Positions 47,132-55,770 of a DNA stretch of 64,000 bases are shown piece by piece. The notes below the pieces were generated by a model. That model saw only the letters and a program-made list of their open reading frames with translations. It was not told where the DNA came from and did no database searches. Origin of the DNA: Sphaerospermopsis kisseleviana NIES-73 (GTDB lineage Bacteria > Cyanobacteriota > Cyanobacteriia > Cyanobacteriales > Nostocaceae). The DNA is taken from positions 2,722,807 through 2,786,806 of the forward strand of contig NZ_AP018314.1 of assembly GCF_002368075.1 (NCBI RefSeq). The letters are read 5' to 3'. The first letter of the stretch is position 1. Each line of letters starts with the position of its first letter. A program made the position numbers and the translations under genes.

Positions 47132-49300
47132 TTATATAGTTAAGAATTTTAAATGCTCTCCTTTTTGAGACAGAAAAGTTTCCATACTTCCTTGGAGTTG
47201 TACTTGACCTTTATCTATTAACACGATCCAATCTGCTCGATTTACCACACTAGGACGATGGGTAATCAAAATTGTAGTTTTTCCTTTGCGAGATTCCAAT
47301 AATCGATCTAGAACGTGACTTTCACTAACTGGATCTAATCCTGCGGTAGCTTCATCTAAAATTAAAATCGGTGGGTTTGTGAGTATTCCCCGTGCGATCG
47401 CTAATCGTTGTCTTTGTCCACCAGAAAGATTTGCACCAAATTCTCCTAACACAGTTTGATACTTATTAGGTAATTGACTAATAAAACCATCTGCATCAGC
47501 AATTTCACAAGCTTGAACAATTTGATCAAAAGGAAGAGAAGGAGTTCCTAAACGAAAGTTTTCTAAAATTGAACGACTCCAAAAATGCGGTTCTTGGGGT
47601 ACATAAACTACTTGCTGTCGCAAACAATCAAGGGAAAGATCATAAATATTAAAAACACCGATGCGGATATTACCTGAAGTTGGCTCATATAAACCTGCAA
47701 TTAGTTTTGCTAAGGTACTTTTACCACAACCTGATTGACCAATTAAAGCAATCACCTTTCCACCGGGAAGTTTTAGAGAAAAATTCTCTAATAAATCAAC
47801 TCTCCCTGCATGGTGAAATGTCAGATGAGAAAAATGAATATCTGCATCACCAGATATTTGTACAATTGGTTTTTGACTACCGCCAACAACTTCTGGTGTG
47901 GCATCAATAACTTCTAATAAACGAGAAATTGCAGTTTGAGAACGGAAATATTCATCTACTAATCCGACCACAATACCAATTAAGGCTAAAACATTCACTT
48001 GTAAAGCATTGAAAGCCAACATTTGACCAATAGTTAATTGGTTGTTAATTACTAACATACTGCCTAAACCCAATAAAATTACACCACCAAGAGTAGAAAG
48101 AAGTTTAGCAACAGTACCGTTAATAATTCCGATTTGAATTGTGCTGAAAGTAAGATTAGCTAGACGACCAAAACGGCTTTGAAATTCCTCCCAAAATTGA
48201 GGAGCAGCATTAGTTGTTTTGATTACTTGTGCGCCTTTAAAAGTTTCTACTAAGACACCTTGATTTTCTGCACCTAAAACTAATAAACTGCGGGTTTTTT
48301 GTTGCAATATGGGTAAGAATGGCAGAGTTGCTAGAGTCATTAAAGCCCCAAAAATAATCACTGCTATTGTTAATTGCCAGCTATAAAAAAGCATCACACA
48401 AAAAGAAATAATGGCTATGAAAAGCTGACTAGGTAACAGCACTACTACCTGAGAAATTAACTGATTGATTTCATTAATGTCGCTCAAACGGCTAGTAATT
48501 TCACCACTACGACGAGATTCGTAATAACTCAAAGGTAATTGCAGTATTCTCCTGCCAAAATCCAAGACTAATCCTAATTGTAATCGTTGACCAAAATGGG
48601 CAATCATAGTAGATTGTATAACTTGCAAACTACTACTAAATACGGTCATGACAACAACAGCAGATACCACTACTGTGAGTAACTGGATATCTCCTCGGAC
48701 TAAAACATCATCAGTAAGTAATTGAATTAAAATAGGAGTTCCCAGGGCTAATATACCCAGGATAATATTAATAATTAAAACTTGAGTCAGCAGTCCTCGA
48801 TAGGGCAGAATCCGCATAAAAAAGCGTAAAAAACCACCGTGGGGTTTTTCTTGGGGTTGTTGAGAAAAACGCTCTGGATCTGGCTCTAATAAGAGCATGA
48901 CTCCATTCCAAGCTGCTAATAATTCTTCGCGTTTAATATAGCGAATACCTACAGACGGATCAGCAATTACATATTTTTTACCCTTTTTACCATATAAAAT
49001 AACCCAGTGATAACCACGCCAATGAATAATTGCTGGTAGTTGGATTTCGTTGATTCTATCTACAAGTTCTGGTGAGGCTTTAACGGCTCTCGCATTAAAT
49101 CCTAAATTATCAGATCCACGTTTTAAACCTAATAAAGTAGTGCCTAGTTGTCCTGTTCCTACGGCTTCTCGACTTTTATTTATGGTTAAGAAACGTCCGT
49201 AATATTTGCAAATGGAAGCTAGACAAGCTGCTCCACAATCTTCTTCGCTTGCTTGTAAAATACATTGGTATTTTCTTTGAGGTTGAAATAAATTAAACAT
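47132..49300 (-). CDS. C39-peptidase ABC exporter
   Basis: This 722-residue protein is a peptidase-containing ABC transporter of the bacteriocin export type. The N-terminal C39 domain (about residues 10-135) has all active-site residues: Gln16, Cys22 in EEDCGAAC, His98 in GYHWVIL and Asp114 in IADPSVG. A six-helix membrane domain follows (about 165-440), then the ATPase with Walker A GQSGCGKST, signature LSGGQRQR and Walker B ILILDEATAG. It should cut the leaders after GG and export the cores. It lies between the adaptor and the first downstream precursor. Confidence 0.93.
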   Translation of the reverse strand: MFNLFQPQRKYQCILQASEEDCGAACLASICKYYGRFLTINKSREAVGTGQLGTTLLGLKRGSDNLGFNARAVKASPELVDRINEIQLPAIIHWRGYHWVILYGKKGKKYVIADPSVGIRYIKREELLAAWNGVMLLLEPDPERFSQQPQEKPHGGFLRFFMRILPYRGLLTQVLIINIILGILALGTPILIQLLTDDVLVRGDIQLLTVVVSAVVVMTVFSSSLQVIQSTMIAHFGQRLQLGLVLDFGRRILQLPLSYYESRRSGEITSRLSDINEINQLISQVVVLLPSQLFIAIISFCVMLFYSWQLTIAVIIFGALMTLATLPFLPILQQKTRSLLVLGAENQGVLVETFKGAQVIKTTNAAPQFWEEFQSRFGRLANLTFSTIQIGIINGTVAKLLSTLGGVILLGLGSMLVINNQLTIGQMLAFNALQVNVLALIGIVVGLVDEYFRSQTAISRLLEVIDATPEVVGGSQKPIVQISGDADIHFSHLTFHHAGRVDLLENFSLKLPGGKVIALIGQSGCGKSTLAKLIAGLYEPTSGNIRIGVFNIYDLSLDCLRQQVVYVPQEPHFWSRSILENFRLGTPSLPFDQIVQACEIADADGFISQLPNKYQTVLGEFGANLSGGQRQRLAIARGILTNPPILILDEATAGLDPVSESHVLDRLLESRKGKTTILITHRPSVVNRADWIVLIDKGQVQLQGSMETFLSQKGEHLKFLTI

Positions 49301-49422
49301 AATAGAGTAGTTCAGTAGTTCAGGAGTTTAGTAGTTCAGGAGTATGGGGAGGTAGGGGGAAATTATTTGTATTTTCCCAATCACCAATTACCAATTACCC
49401 ATTACACATTACCTATTACCTA

Positions 49423-50976
49423 TTACAAATCAGTAATTAATCTGGCTTTTCTGAGAATAAATTGCATCACAGTTTCTTCACGGGTAATAATATCAGTGCG
49501 ACCTTGCATTCCCGGTTGTAAATAACATTTACGTTCACCTCTACCTACATATAATGTTTCTGGTTCAATAGTGACTTCATAACCATTAACCAGGGAATTT
49601 GTAGATGTATAATTTTGAGTTTGGTTTGTTGGTGAAACTGGTAAAATATCTGGAGCAACGTTTTTGACAATGCCTTTGAGAGTACCATAATCTGGATAAG
49701 GACAAGCAGAAACTTGCATTTGGACTTTTTGACCTGGTTCTACTTTGTTAATTTCTTGAGTAGGTACATAGGTTTTGATTTGTAAAGGAGCATTGAGAGG
49801 GGCAATTTGAGCAACAGCTTCACTGGGTTGTACTACCTGTCCAGGGTTACGAATTTTTAATTGTAATAATGTGCCAGTAATAGGTGCGCGAATCACTCTT
49901 TTTTTCAAATCAATTTCTGTTTGTAGCAGGTCTTGACGAGTGCGAATTAGTTGTTTTTGAATTTCCAAACGTTGTTGTAATAGAGTTTGAAGTTCTTTTT
50001 TTAAAGCTGCTAAATTTGCTTCTCCCCTAGCTTGTTCTTGTTTAATTCTTTCAGAGGCAATAATGACAGCAGAATTATTAGGATTGATAGCTGTTCTCGC
50101 TTTCGCTAGATTTGTTTGAGCAACTTTAAATGCCTGTACTTTTTCCTCCAAAAGAGTTTTAGCGTCGTTTTTAGCTTGTTCTAATTTAGCTCTAGCAGAT
50201 TTAACAGCTTGTTGTTTTTCTTCCAAAATATTGCGAGAAATTGCACCAGAATCAGCGATCGCCTGTAATCTATCTCTCTGCAACTTGGCAAGATTGAAAG
50301 CTGTTTGTGCTTCTTCGATTGTGGTTTTTAAAACTCCTTCTTGTTGTAAGCGTTCCAGCTGTGATTTGGCAAATCTCACAGCTAATTCTGCTTGTGCCAT
50401 TTCTGCATTAGCTTTAATTTGTTGGTCTTCAAAGTTACGTTGAGTACCATCTAATTCAGCTTCTGATGCGATAATTGTACGATTGATTAAATTTGTCTGT
50501 GCCAAAATTTGATTATTGATTTCACCTATTTGAGCATCAATTTGTACAAGTTGTAATTGACCTTGTTGAATACTGCTTTCTAGTTGGCTTTTTTGGGTTT
50601 GTAAATTGGAATCATCAACATAAGCGATCGCATCTCCCTGATTAACTACCTGATTATCTTTGACTAAAATCTTCTGCACCTGGCCAGAAATAGCCGATTC
50701 AACTAACCTGAGTTCCCCTACAGGTCTAATAGTTCCTGGAACTTTCACCGTCACTTTATAAGCAAGTACAGTAGTTAAACCTACACCTACCACAAAGATA
50801 GTCAACATTACCCCCACACCAATGCTAGTCCATTTGTGAATTTGGGGCAGAAACTCATTAATTTCAACTGGTTGCAGATGTTCAGAACCTGGATCACCAG
50901 ACCCATTCCAAACATAGTTTTCATGGCGGTGTAAAGAATCCACAACGTTCCACCTTTTTGATTGAAACATCAACAA
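49423..50976 (-). CDS. HlyD-family membrane-fusion adaptor
   Basis: This 517-residue protein has one N-terminal membrane helix (about residues 54-76), a lipoyl-like half motif (GQVQKILVKDNQVVNQGDAI), a very long coiled-coil hairpin (about 120-370), then the second half (RAPITGTLLQLKIRNPGQVV). It links the inner-membrane exporter to an outer-membrane channel. Its stop lies 122 bases before the exporter start, with a TTCAGGAGT tandem repeat (~49,311-49,345) between. No TolC gene is seen. Confidence 0.92.
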   Translation of the reverse strand: MLMFQSKRWNVVDSLHRHENYVWNGSGDPGSEHLQPVEINEFLPQIHKWTSIGVGVMLTIFVVGVGLTTVLAYKVTVKVPGTIRPVGELRLVESAISGQVQKILVKDNQVVNQGDAIAYVDDSNLQTQKSQLESSIQQGQLQLVQIDAQIGEINNQILAQTNLINRTIIASEAELDGTQRNFEDQQIKANAEMAQAELAVRFAKSQLERLQQEGVLKTTIEEAQTAFNLAKLQRDRLQAIADSGAISRNILEEKQQAVKSARAKLEQAKNDAKTLLEEKVQAFKVAQTNLAKARTAINPNNSAVIIASERIKQEQARGEANLAALKKELQTLLQQRLEIQKQLIRTRQDLLQTEIDLKKRVIRAPITGTLLQLKIRNPGQVVQPSEAVAQIAPLNAPLQIKTYVPTQEINKVEPGQKVQMQVSACPYPDYGTLKGIVKNVAPDILPVSPTNQTQNYTSTNSLVNGYEVTIEPETLYVGRGERKCYLQPGMQGRTDIITREETVMQFILRKARLITDL

Positions 50977-51515
50977 AAATCAGGATTATCTCATATTACA
51001 TTTGATATCTCAGCCGCTCAGATAACTCCACATAACTTGATTGGAAAACCCGTGTAAGCATTCAACTATCAGCCATCAGTAATCAGCTTTTTCAGACTTA
51101 TGCCAGAAATACTTATTTGATAATTAACCAATTTCTCAAACTTTCTGATTCCTGACTCCTGAATTGTGATCAAAAAATGTATCTTTACCTCTATCTTTTG
51201 GTGAATATTTGGTGAATATAAGTTATACCTAAAGTATCAACACTGCCAAATACTGGCTCATCATAAAGGTTGACTCAACTCAACAGAACCAGAATGAAAA
51301 AAATAAAATATGTCGCTCACAATAGTAAACATCATGGTGAAGAATCCTCTATAATCATTAGTGGGGGATAAGAAAAGAAAAAGCTGACCATAGCAAAAAC
51401 TTTTCTTGACATCTCTGACGTGGGCAACGCTGAGAAAACAACCGAGGAGAACGCTCAAACTCCCTCAAAGACCTCACTTACGTTGAGCGAGTAGTAAGAA
51501 TCTCCTCTCCCCCCT
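50977..51515. other. Upstream region of the exporter operon
   Basis: No gene was found. The promoter of the adaptor-exporter unit must lie here or just upstream. A few bases near 51470-51500 (CTCACTTACGTTGAG) recall the TGAGGCTAA boxes but no leader follows. Confidence 0.4.
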
Positions 51516-51734
51516 CTCACAGGGGTAGGTTTTTAATATGATCTGTGAAGGCAAGACCAGGAAGACAAGGAAGGAAAGTGGACAAGGAAGATTTTATACG
51601 GACAATGGTTTTTTGACGGACTATTTTTGTGACTAAGAATACATAATTTGTACTGTTTTCCTCCCTTGTCACCTTGTCCACCTTGTCCACCAAGTCTTGC
51701 CCTGACGACAATGTAAAATACCTACCCTTGTGAG
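51516..51734. repeat. MITE-like element, family F
   Basis: CTCACAGGGGTAGGTTTTTAAT at the left and TACCTACCCTTGTGAG at the right are inverted ends. The 219-bp element is largely the same as 53213-53419, which disrupts a precursor gene. CT on both sides may be a 2-bp target duplication. Confidence 0.85.
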
Positions 51735-52011
51735 CTCTCCCCCCTTCCTACTGAAAAACACAAAATTCCCAAAACATGATTGTAAATTGCGCTTTAAATT
51801 GCTTTAAATTACTGATTTAGCCAATAAAAATGAATTTTATAGAGAATTTTATTGTGTAGCTTTGCCCTAAGAAATTTTTTACCTAAAGTATGGGAATTAA
51901 AAACTAGCCCGTTGTGAGCTAAGTTGAGATTTTTGACTAGGAAATAAATATAACATTTCCCAGTTTAGTTAATTACACACCAATTTATTTCCTATTCCCT
52001 GTTCCCTAAAA

Positions 52012-52338
52012 TTATAGTGTTTGACTTGCAGCAGAGAATGGTGGCAAAATCATAATATCTTCTGCGCCAGTAGCACCACCTTTACCCTGTGCAGTAGAGT
52101 TTCCAACACTGCCAAAAAGACCGGAAGTAGTTGAACCTTGTAAAGTATTATTGCCCAACACAGTGCTTGAACCATCATTTAAAGTTTGACCCAGCGCAGT
52201 AATTGGTTGACCTCGTATAACTGCAAGAGGTTGAATAAATTGATCATTGAAAGGTTGACCTTGACCACCTAACAAAAGTTCTTGTTGCTTTAAAGATAAC
52301 TGCACTAATGAATCTGATTTCATGATATCTTGTAACAT
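52012..52338 (-). CDS. Secreted-peptide precursor, Gly/Ser/Thr-rich core (P4)
   Basis: This 108-residue precursor has a 25-residue leader, MLQDIMKSDSLVQLSLKQQE then LLLGG. The 83-residue core QGQPFNDQFIQPLAVIRGQP and on is rich in Gly, Thr, Ser and Asn, without Cys, and ends in ASQTL. Its box differs: AAAGGTGAAC precedes the ATG rather than TGAGGCTAA. It is the precursor closest to the adaptor on the upstream side. Confidence 0.78.
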   Translation of the reverse strand: MLQDIMKSDSLVQLSLKQQELLLGGQGQPFNDQFIQPLAVIRGQPITALGQTLNDGSSTVLGNNTLQGSTTSGLFGSVGNSTAQGKGGATGAEDIMILPPFSAASQTL

Positions 52339-52376
52339 AATTGTTCACCTTTATTGTTCACCTTTTTGGAAATCCA

Positions 52377-52855
52377 TTAAAACATCCCTAGAGTTCCCAG
52401 AGGATTATTGAATGATCTAGGGTTGTTGGGGAATAGATTATTAACAGATCCAAAAGGAGAAACTTCAGGTTCATTAGATGACAATATAGATTGTGCGCCA
52501 CTATTGACATCAGCAAAATCAGTATTAGTTCGAGAAACTTTACCTAGTGGAGTATTTCTGTTATTCTCTGTGGTATTTTAGGCTCTTTGAGAAAAATTGT
52601 TATTGCTAATCTGAGGTTGACTACCACCAGTTAAAAATTCTTGTTCCTGATCAGATAACTCAATAAACCATTTGAATTTCATCATTGGACCTCTCCAAAA
52701 TAGAATGTATTAATTTGTCATAAGTTGTAGGGGCGAAGCTTATGGGCGATAATTTAACGGAAAAATCAGACATCTAGATATCCCATAAGCTTCGACCTGC
52801 CCCCATAAATAGGTTCCATAATTTCTTTTCTGGAGATGTCTATTGGACATGACAT
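52377..52855 (-). pseudogene. Secreted-peptide precursor split by a MITE and carrying a stop (P3)
   Basis: An intact start box (TTAGGCTAACAATC) and ATG at 52855 are followed by only four or five codons (MSCP) before a family A element. Beyond the element, at 52685, the frame resumes as MMKFKWFIELSDQEQE then FLTGG. Joining the two halves gives a leader of exactly 25 residues, like the other precursors. After ~14 core residues (SQPQIS...QRA) an in-frame TAA at 52578 is followed by 67 more readable codons to 52377. So two lesions are present. Confidence 0.8.
52686..52841. repeat. Family A element inside precursor P3
   Basis: The inverse of the element at 33331-33501: GACCTCTCCAAAATAGAATG at the left and TTTTCTGGAGATGTC at the right, ~155 bp, with the GCGAAGCTTATGGGCG arm inside. 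TTGGAC flanks both sides and may include the target duplication. Confidence 0.88.
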
Positions 52856-52869
52856 GATTGTTAGCCTAA
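52856..52869 (-). promoter_or_regulatory. Orphaned ribosome-binding box of precursor P3
   Basis: The minus strand reads TTAGGCTAACAATC directly before the ATG, the same box (usually GTGAGGCTAACAATC) that stands before P1, P2, P6, P7, P8 and P9. GAGG is the Shine-Dalgarno core. Here it is cut off from its coding region by the inserted element. Confidence 0.75.
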
Positions 52870-52969
52870 GTCCCGATATCCAAAATAAAACAATTCAAAT
52901 TCCTATGCAGATTTTTGAGTAGGGGGATTAAAAATAATCAAGAATTTGGTTATTTGATCACCCCCAAGC

Positions 52970-53152
52970 CAATACTTTTCAGTTAAGCCCAAAAAATAGA
53001 ATTATGTAGGTTGGGGAGCCATCGCCTTGGACGGGTTTCCCGGCTTGTGGCGAATGGCGTTTGACGTTAGGAAACCGAACATTTACAGGCTTTTGTTGGG
53101 TTGCGACTGCCTACGCCAACCTACAAAAACTTTTAACCGAACAGTATTGACA
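52970..53152. repeat. MITE-like element, family G
   Basis: CAATACTTTTCAGTTAAG at the left and CTTTTAACCGAACAGTATTGA at the right are inverted ends, as in the copy at 33184-33323. GTAGGTTGGG/CCAACCTAC arms lie inside. Confidence 0.65.
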
Positions 53153-53179
53153 GTTGTTCAGCAAATCACAGAAACCGCC

Positions 53180-53763
53180 TTAGCCACCAGGACCACCAGG
53201 ACCACCGGGACCCTCACAGGGGTAGGTTTTTAATATTATCTGTTGAGGCAGGACTAGGAAGACAAGGAGGGAAAGTAGACAAGGAAGATTTTATCCGCAC
53301 AATAGTCTTTTTGTTACCAAGAGAATATGATTTTGTACGGTTTTCCTCCCTTGTCCACTGTCCTTCCTTGTCCCCCAAGTCTTGCCCTCACGACAATGTA
53401 AAATACCTACCCTTGTGAGCCACCGGGACCACCGAGACCACCGGGACCACCAAGACCTTCAGGACCGGCAAGAGGTGAGCCTTGTCCGTTGAGAATGGGT
53501 GCTGCACCCAAGGCTGCAACTTGAGGAACTATGGGCGCACCCAATCCCAAGAAGTCTTGGGCTGCGGTGTTGACAGCAGAACTTGTACCGATGGAGCTAC
53601 CAGTGCTACCATTAGGACCAGAAGCTGTAGTACCTTGCAAGTTTGCTAATCTATTAGCGAAGTTACTGCCAGCTAACTCAAAGTCAGCCCCTCCAGTGAC
53701 AAACTCTTGTACTTCATCAGATAAAACAACAAACAATTCAGACGAGATAATTTGATGGGACAT
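53180..53763 (-). CDS. Secreted-peptide precursor with core interrupted by a MITE (P2)
   Basis: From the ATG at 53763 the precursor reads MSHQIISSELFVVLSDEVQE then FVTGG, followed by ADFELAGSNF, and now stops at 53407 inside an inserted family F element (last residues SQG). Past the element, at 53212-53180, the same frame reads four GPGG-type units and a TAA. Removing the element plus a 2-bp GG duplication restores GGPGGPGGPGG with no frame break. The present product is 118 residues; it would have ended in more GPGG repeats. Its N-terminal core matches P1. Confidence 0.8.
53213..53419. repeat. Family F element inside precursor P2
   Basis: This 207-bp element with ends CTCACAGGGGTAGG and CCTACCCTTGTGAG is flanked on both sides by CC, a probable 2-bp target duplication. 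It is the sister of 51516-51734. Confidence 0.9.
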
Positions 53764-53867
53764 GATTTTTAGCCTCACTTACGTAATTTTTCAACAAAGG
53801 ATTCCAGAGCATGAACTGATTTCTTACTGTTTACTTTTGGGCAAAAAGAAAGCAAACATAATCGCTG

Positions 53868-54006
53868 CTAGAACACCGATTCATTAATCGTCAGGGCGAA
53901 GCATTCGGGTGATAACCTATCGCTAAAACCATTGATATTCCGTCCGAATGCTTCGCCCCTACAAGGTAAAAACAGATTACCTAGCATTACTGAATCGACG
54001 CTCTAG
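53868..54006. repeat. MITE-like element, family D
   Basis: CTAGAACACCGATTCATTAATCGT and TGAATCGACGCTCTAG are inverted ends. An inner GGCGAAGCATTCGG/CCGAATGCTTCGCC stem is present. The same element nests inside a family A copy at 5608-5749. Confidence 0.85.
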
Positions 54007-54306
54007 AATCCGCTATTTACTGACTCCCAAGGATAAAAAACCCAGAACCCTAATATTTAGTCAGTACCAGCAGTACCGCATAAATAGAGGTACAGCTTGA
54101 TGTGACCGACATAATACTGAATAATGTTACTTCTGCAATAATTAGTTAGTTACTGCGAATCACAGTTGCAGATTTTGGCTAGAGGCATCAAGAAGAAGCA
54201 AGGCATTTGCTTCTTTGATCACCTAAATAGGCGAAGCGATCTAGTGTTGTGAAAGCTGATTTTTTTGACCATCTATGGGAGTAAGTGGTTAACAGGGTGG
54301 GGAGAT

Positions 54307-54666
54307 TTAGCCAAAAGGACTGCCAGCAGTACCGAAAAGACCACCGCCACCGATTGGACTGCCAATACCGGGTGTAGGTGCGGCTTGTCCATTGATAACG
54401 GGTGCTGCACCCAACGCTGCAACTTGAGGAACTATGGGCGCACCTAATCCTAAAAAGTCTTGGGCTGCGGTGTTCACAGCAGAACTTGTACCGATGGAGT
54501 CACCTGTGCTACCATTAGGTCCAGAAGTTGTAGTACCTTGCAAGTTTGCTAATCTATTAGCGAAGTTACTGCCAGCTAATTCAAAGTCAGCCCCTCCAGT
54601 GATAAATTCTTGTGCTTCATCAGATAAAACAACAAATAAATTGGTAGCATTTATTTGATTTGACAT
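54307..54666 (-). CDS. Secreted-peptide precursor, Gly-rich core (P1)
   Basis: This 119-residue precursor has the leader MSNQINATNLFVVLSDEAQE then FITGG. The first ~65 core residues, ADFELAGSNFANRLANLQGT onward, are almost identical to P2; only the C-terminus differs (GIGSPIGGGGLFGTAGSPFG). The ATG at 54666 follows GTGAGGCTAACAATC. In annotated genomes, peptides like this are sometimes called CTB-family bacteriocins; I recall that label but cannot check it. It is the first gene of the peptide locus. Confidence 0.82.
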   Translation of the reverse strand: MSNQINATNLFVVLSDEAQEFITGGADFELAGSNFANRLANLQGTTTSGPNGSTGDSIGTSSAVNTAAQDFLGLGAPIVPQVAALGAAPVINGQAAPTPGIGSPIGGGGLFGTAGSPFG

Positions 54667-54887
54667 GATTGTTAGCCTCACTTACGAAATTAGGTGAATC
54701 ATCACCTAACAACCCAACTATAAGCATTCTTGCTCGGTAATTCATAAATCTAGGGATAGAAATCAGATTTGGTAGTTTTACTTCTCCAAGTAGATATAAA
54801 ATCTTTTAATTATTACAGATATATTCATACCCTATCTAGATTATTATGGTTTTTGCGGGTATCTTTCATGACTTTACAAACATCCTT

Positions 54888-55682
54888 TTAGGGCTGGAGT
54901 GATTTTACAGGCAACTTAGTACCGCATCTTTTACAATATTCTGCATCTGCATCATGAAAACCTAAACCGCAACTAGAACAAACATTTTCTACCTGATTCG
55001 CGGTTTTTACCAACCGTTTAATTAAATCACCTACCTGCCAGGGAATCAAAGCAACTCCTGTTAAAATCATCAATACTGTGAGCAAACGTCCTAATTCAGA
55101 AATGGGTGTTAAATCTCCAAATCCTACCGTTGTCATTGTCACCACTGAAAAATAAAAGGCATCTAAAAAAGTGCCAAAGTTTTGTGGGTTAACTGGATGC
55201 TCAACTTGATAAATTAAGCCAGAATAAACAAAGATGATGGCAAATAAAGTAAATAATATCCGCGTAAAAATTACGCCATCTTCGTTGCTAATAGTACCAA
55301 ATAAAAATTTACTATCTATAAACCTCAGTAAGCGCAAAATGCGGAACCATCGCAATAAGCGGATAAATCTAATATCTACAAAACCAATTAAAGATGGTAA
55401 AATAGCCATTAAATCAATAATTGAATAAAAACTAAAAATATATTTAAGTTTATTTTCTGAACTCCATAAACGTAGTGCATACTCTATGGTAAAGATTATT
55501 AATATGCAAGTATCTAATGCTCTTACTTCTAAACGAGCATCACGAGAAATATTATAAGTTTCCGCTACGAAAATTCCCGATGATAATAAAACTAAAGACG
55601 CAATTGTTAAATTAATTGCTTTACCAATTGGTGTTTCTAAGTCTGTTAAGTAAAATTCTATTTTAGCTCGATTTATTATCAT
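54888..55682 (-). CDS. Voltage-gated K+ channel with C-terminal zinc ribbon
   Basis: This 264-residue protein has a voltage-sensor-like region with an arginine-rich S4 (FIRLLRWFRILRLLRF, about residues 105-120). The pore has the selectivity filter TVGFGD in MTTVGFGDLTP near residue 190. After the last helix comes a zinc ribbon, CSSCGLGFHDADAEYCKRCG, an unusual addition. It may act in cytoplasmic sensing. A repeat-free 200-base gap separates it from the peptide locus. Confidence 0.88.
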   Translation of the reverse strand: MIINRAKIEFYLTDLETPIGKAINLTIASLVLLSSGIFVAETYNISRDARLEVRALDTCILIIFTIEYALRLWSSENKLKYIFSFYSIIDLMAILPSLIGFVDIRFIRLLRWFRILRLLRFIDSKFLFGTISNEDGVIFTRILFTLFAIIFVYSGLIYQVEHPVNPQNFGTFLDAFYFSVVTMTTVGFGDLTPISELGRLLTVLMILTGVALIPWQVGDLIKRLVKTANQVENVCSSCGLGFHDADAEYCKRCGTKLPVKSLQP

Positions 55683-55770
55683 AATATCATCAAAAAAATA
55701 ACTAATTTATAAGAAAAACGCCAAAAATGTGCTATTATAAAGAATAATCCTATTTAAATTTCCTGTAAAG

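Noticed and set aside
51517..51711. Minus-strand ORF in the family F element
   Set aside because: It lies wholly inside a non-coding inverted-repeat element; the sister copy does not keep the frame.
44751..54666. Lanthipeptide, cyanobactin or microviridin cluster
   Set aside because: No LanM, YcaO, ATP-grasp, radical-SAM or PatA/PatG-like gene is in the window; only the C39 exporter and adaptor are present.
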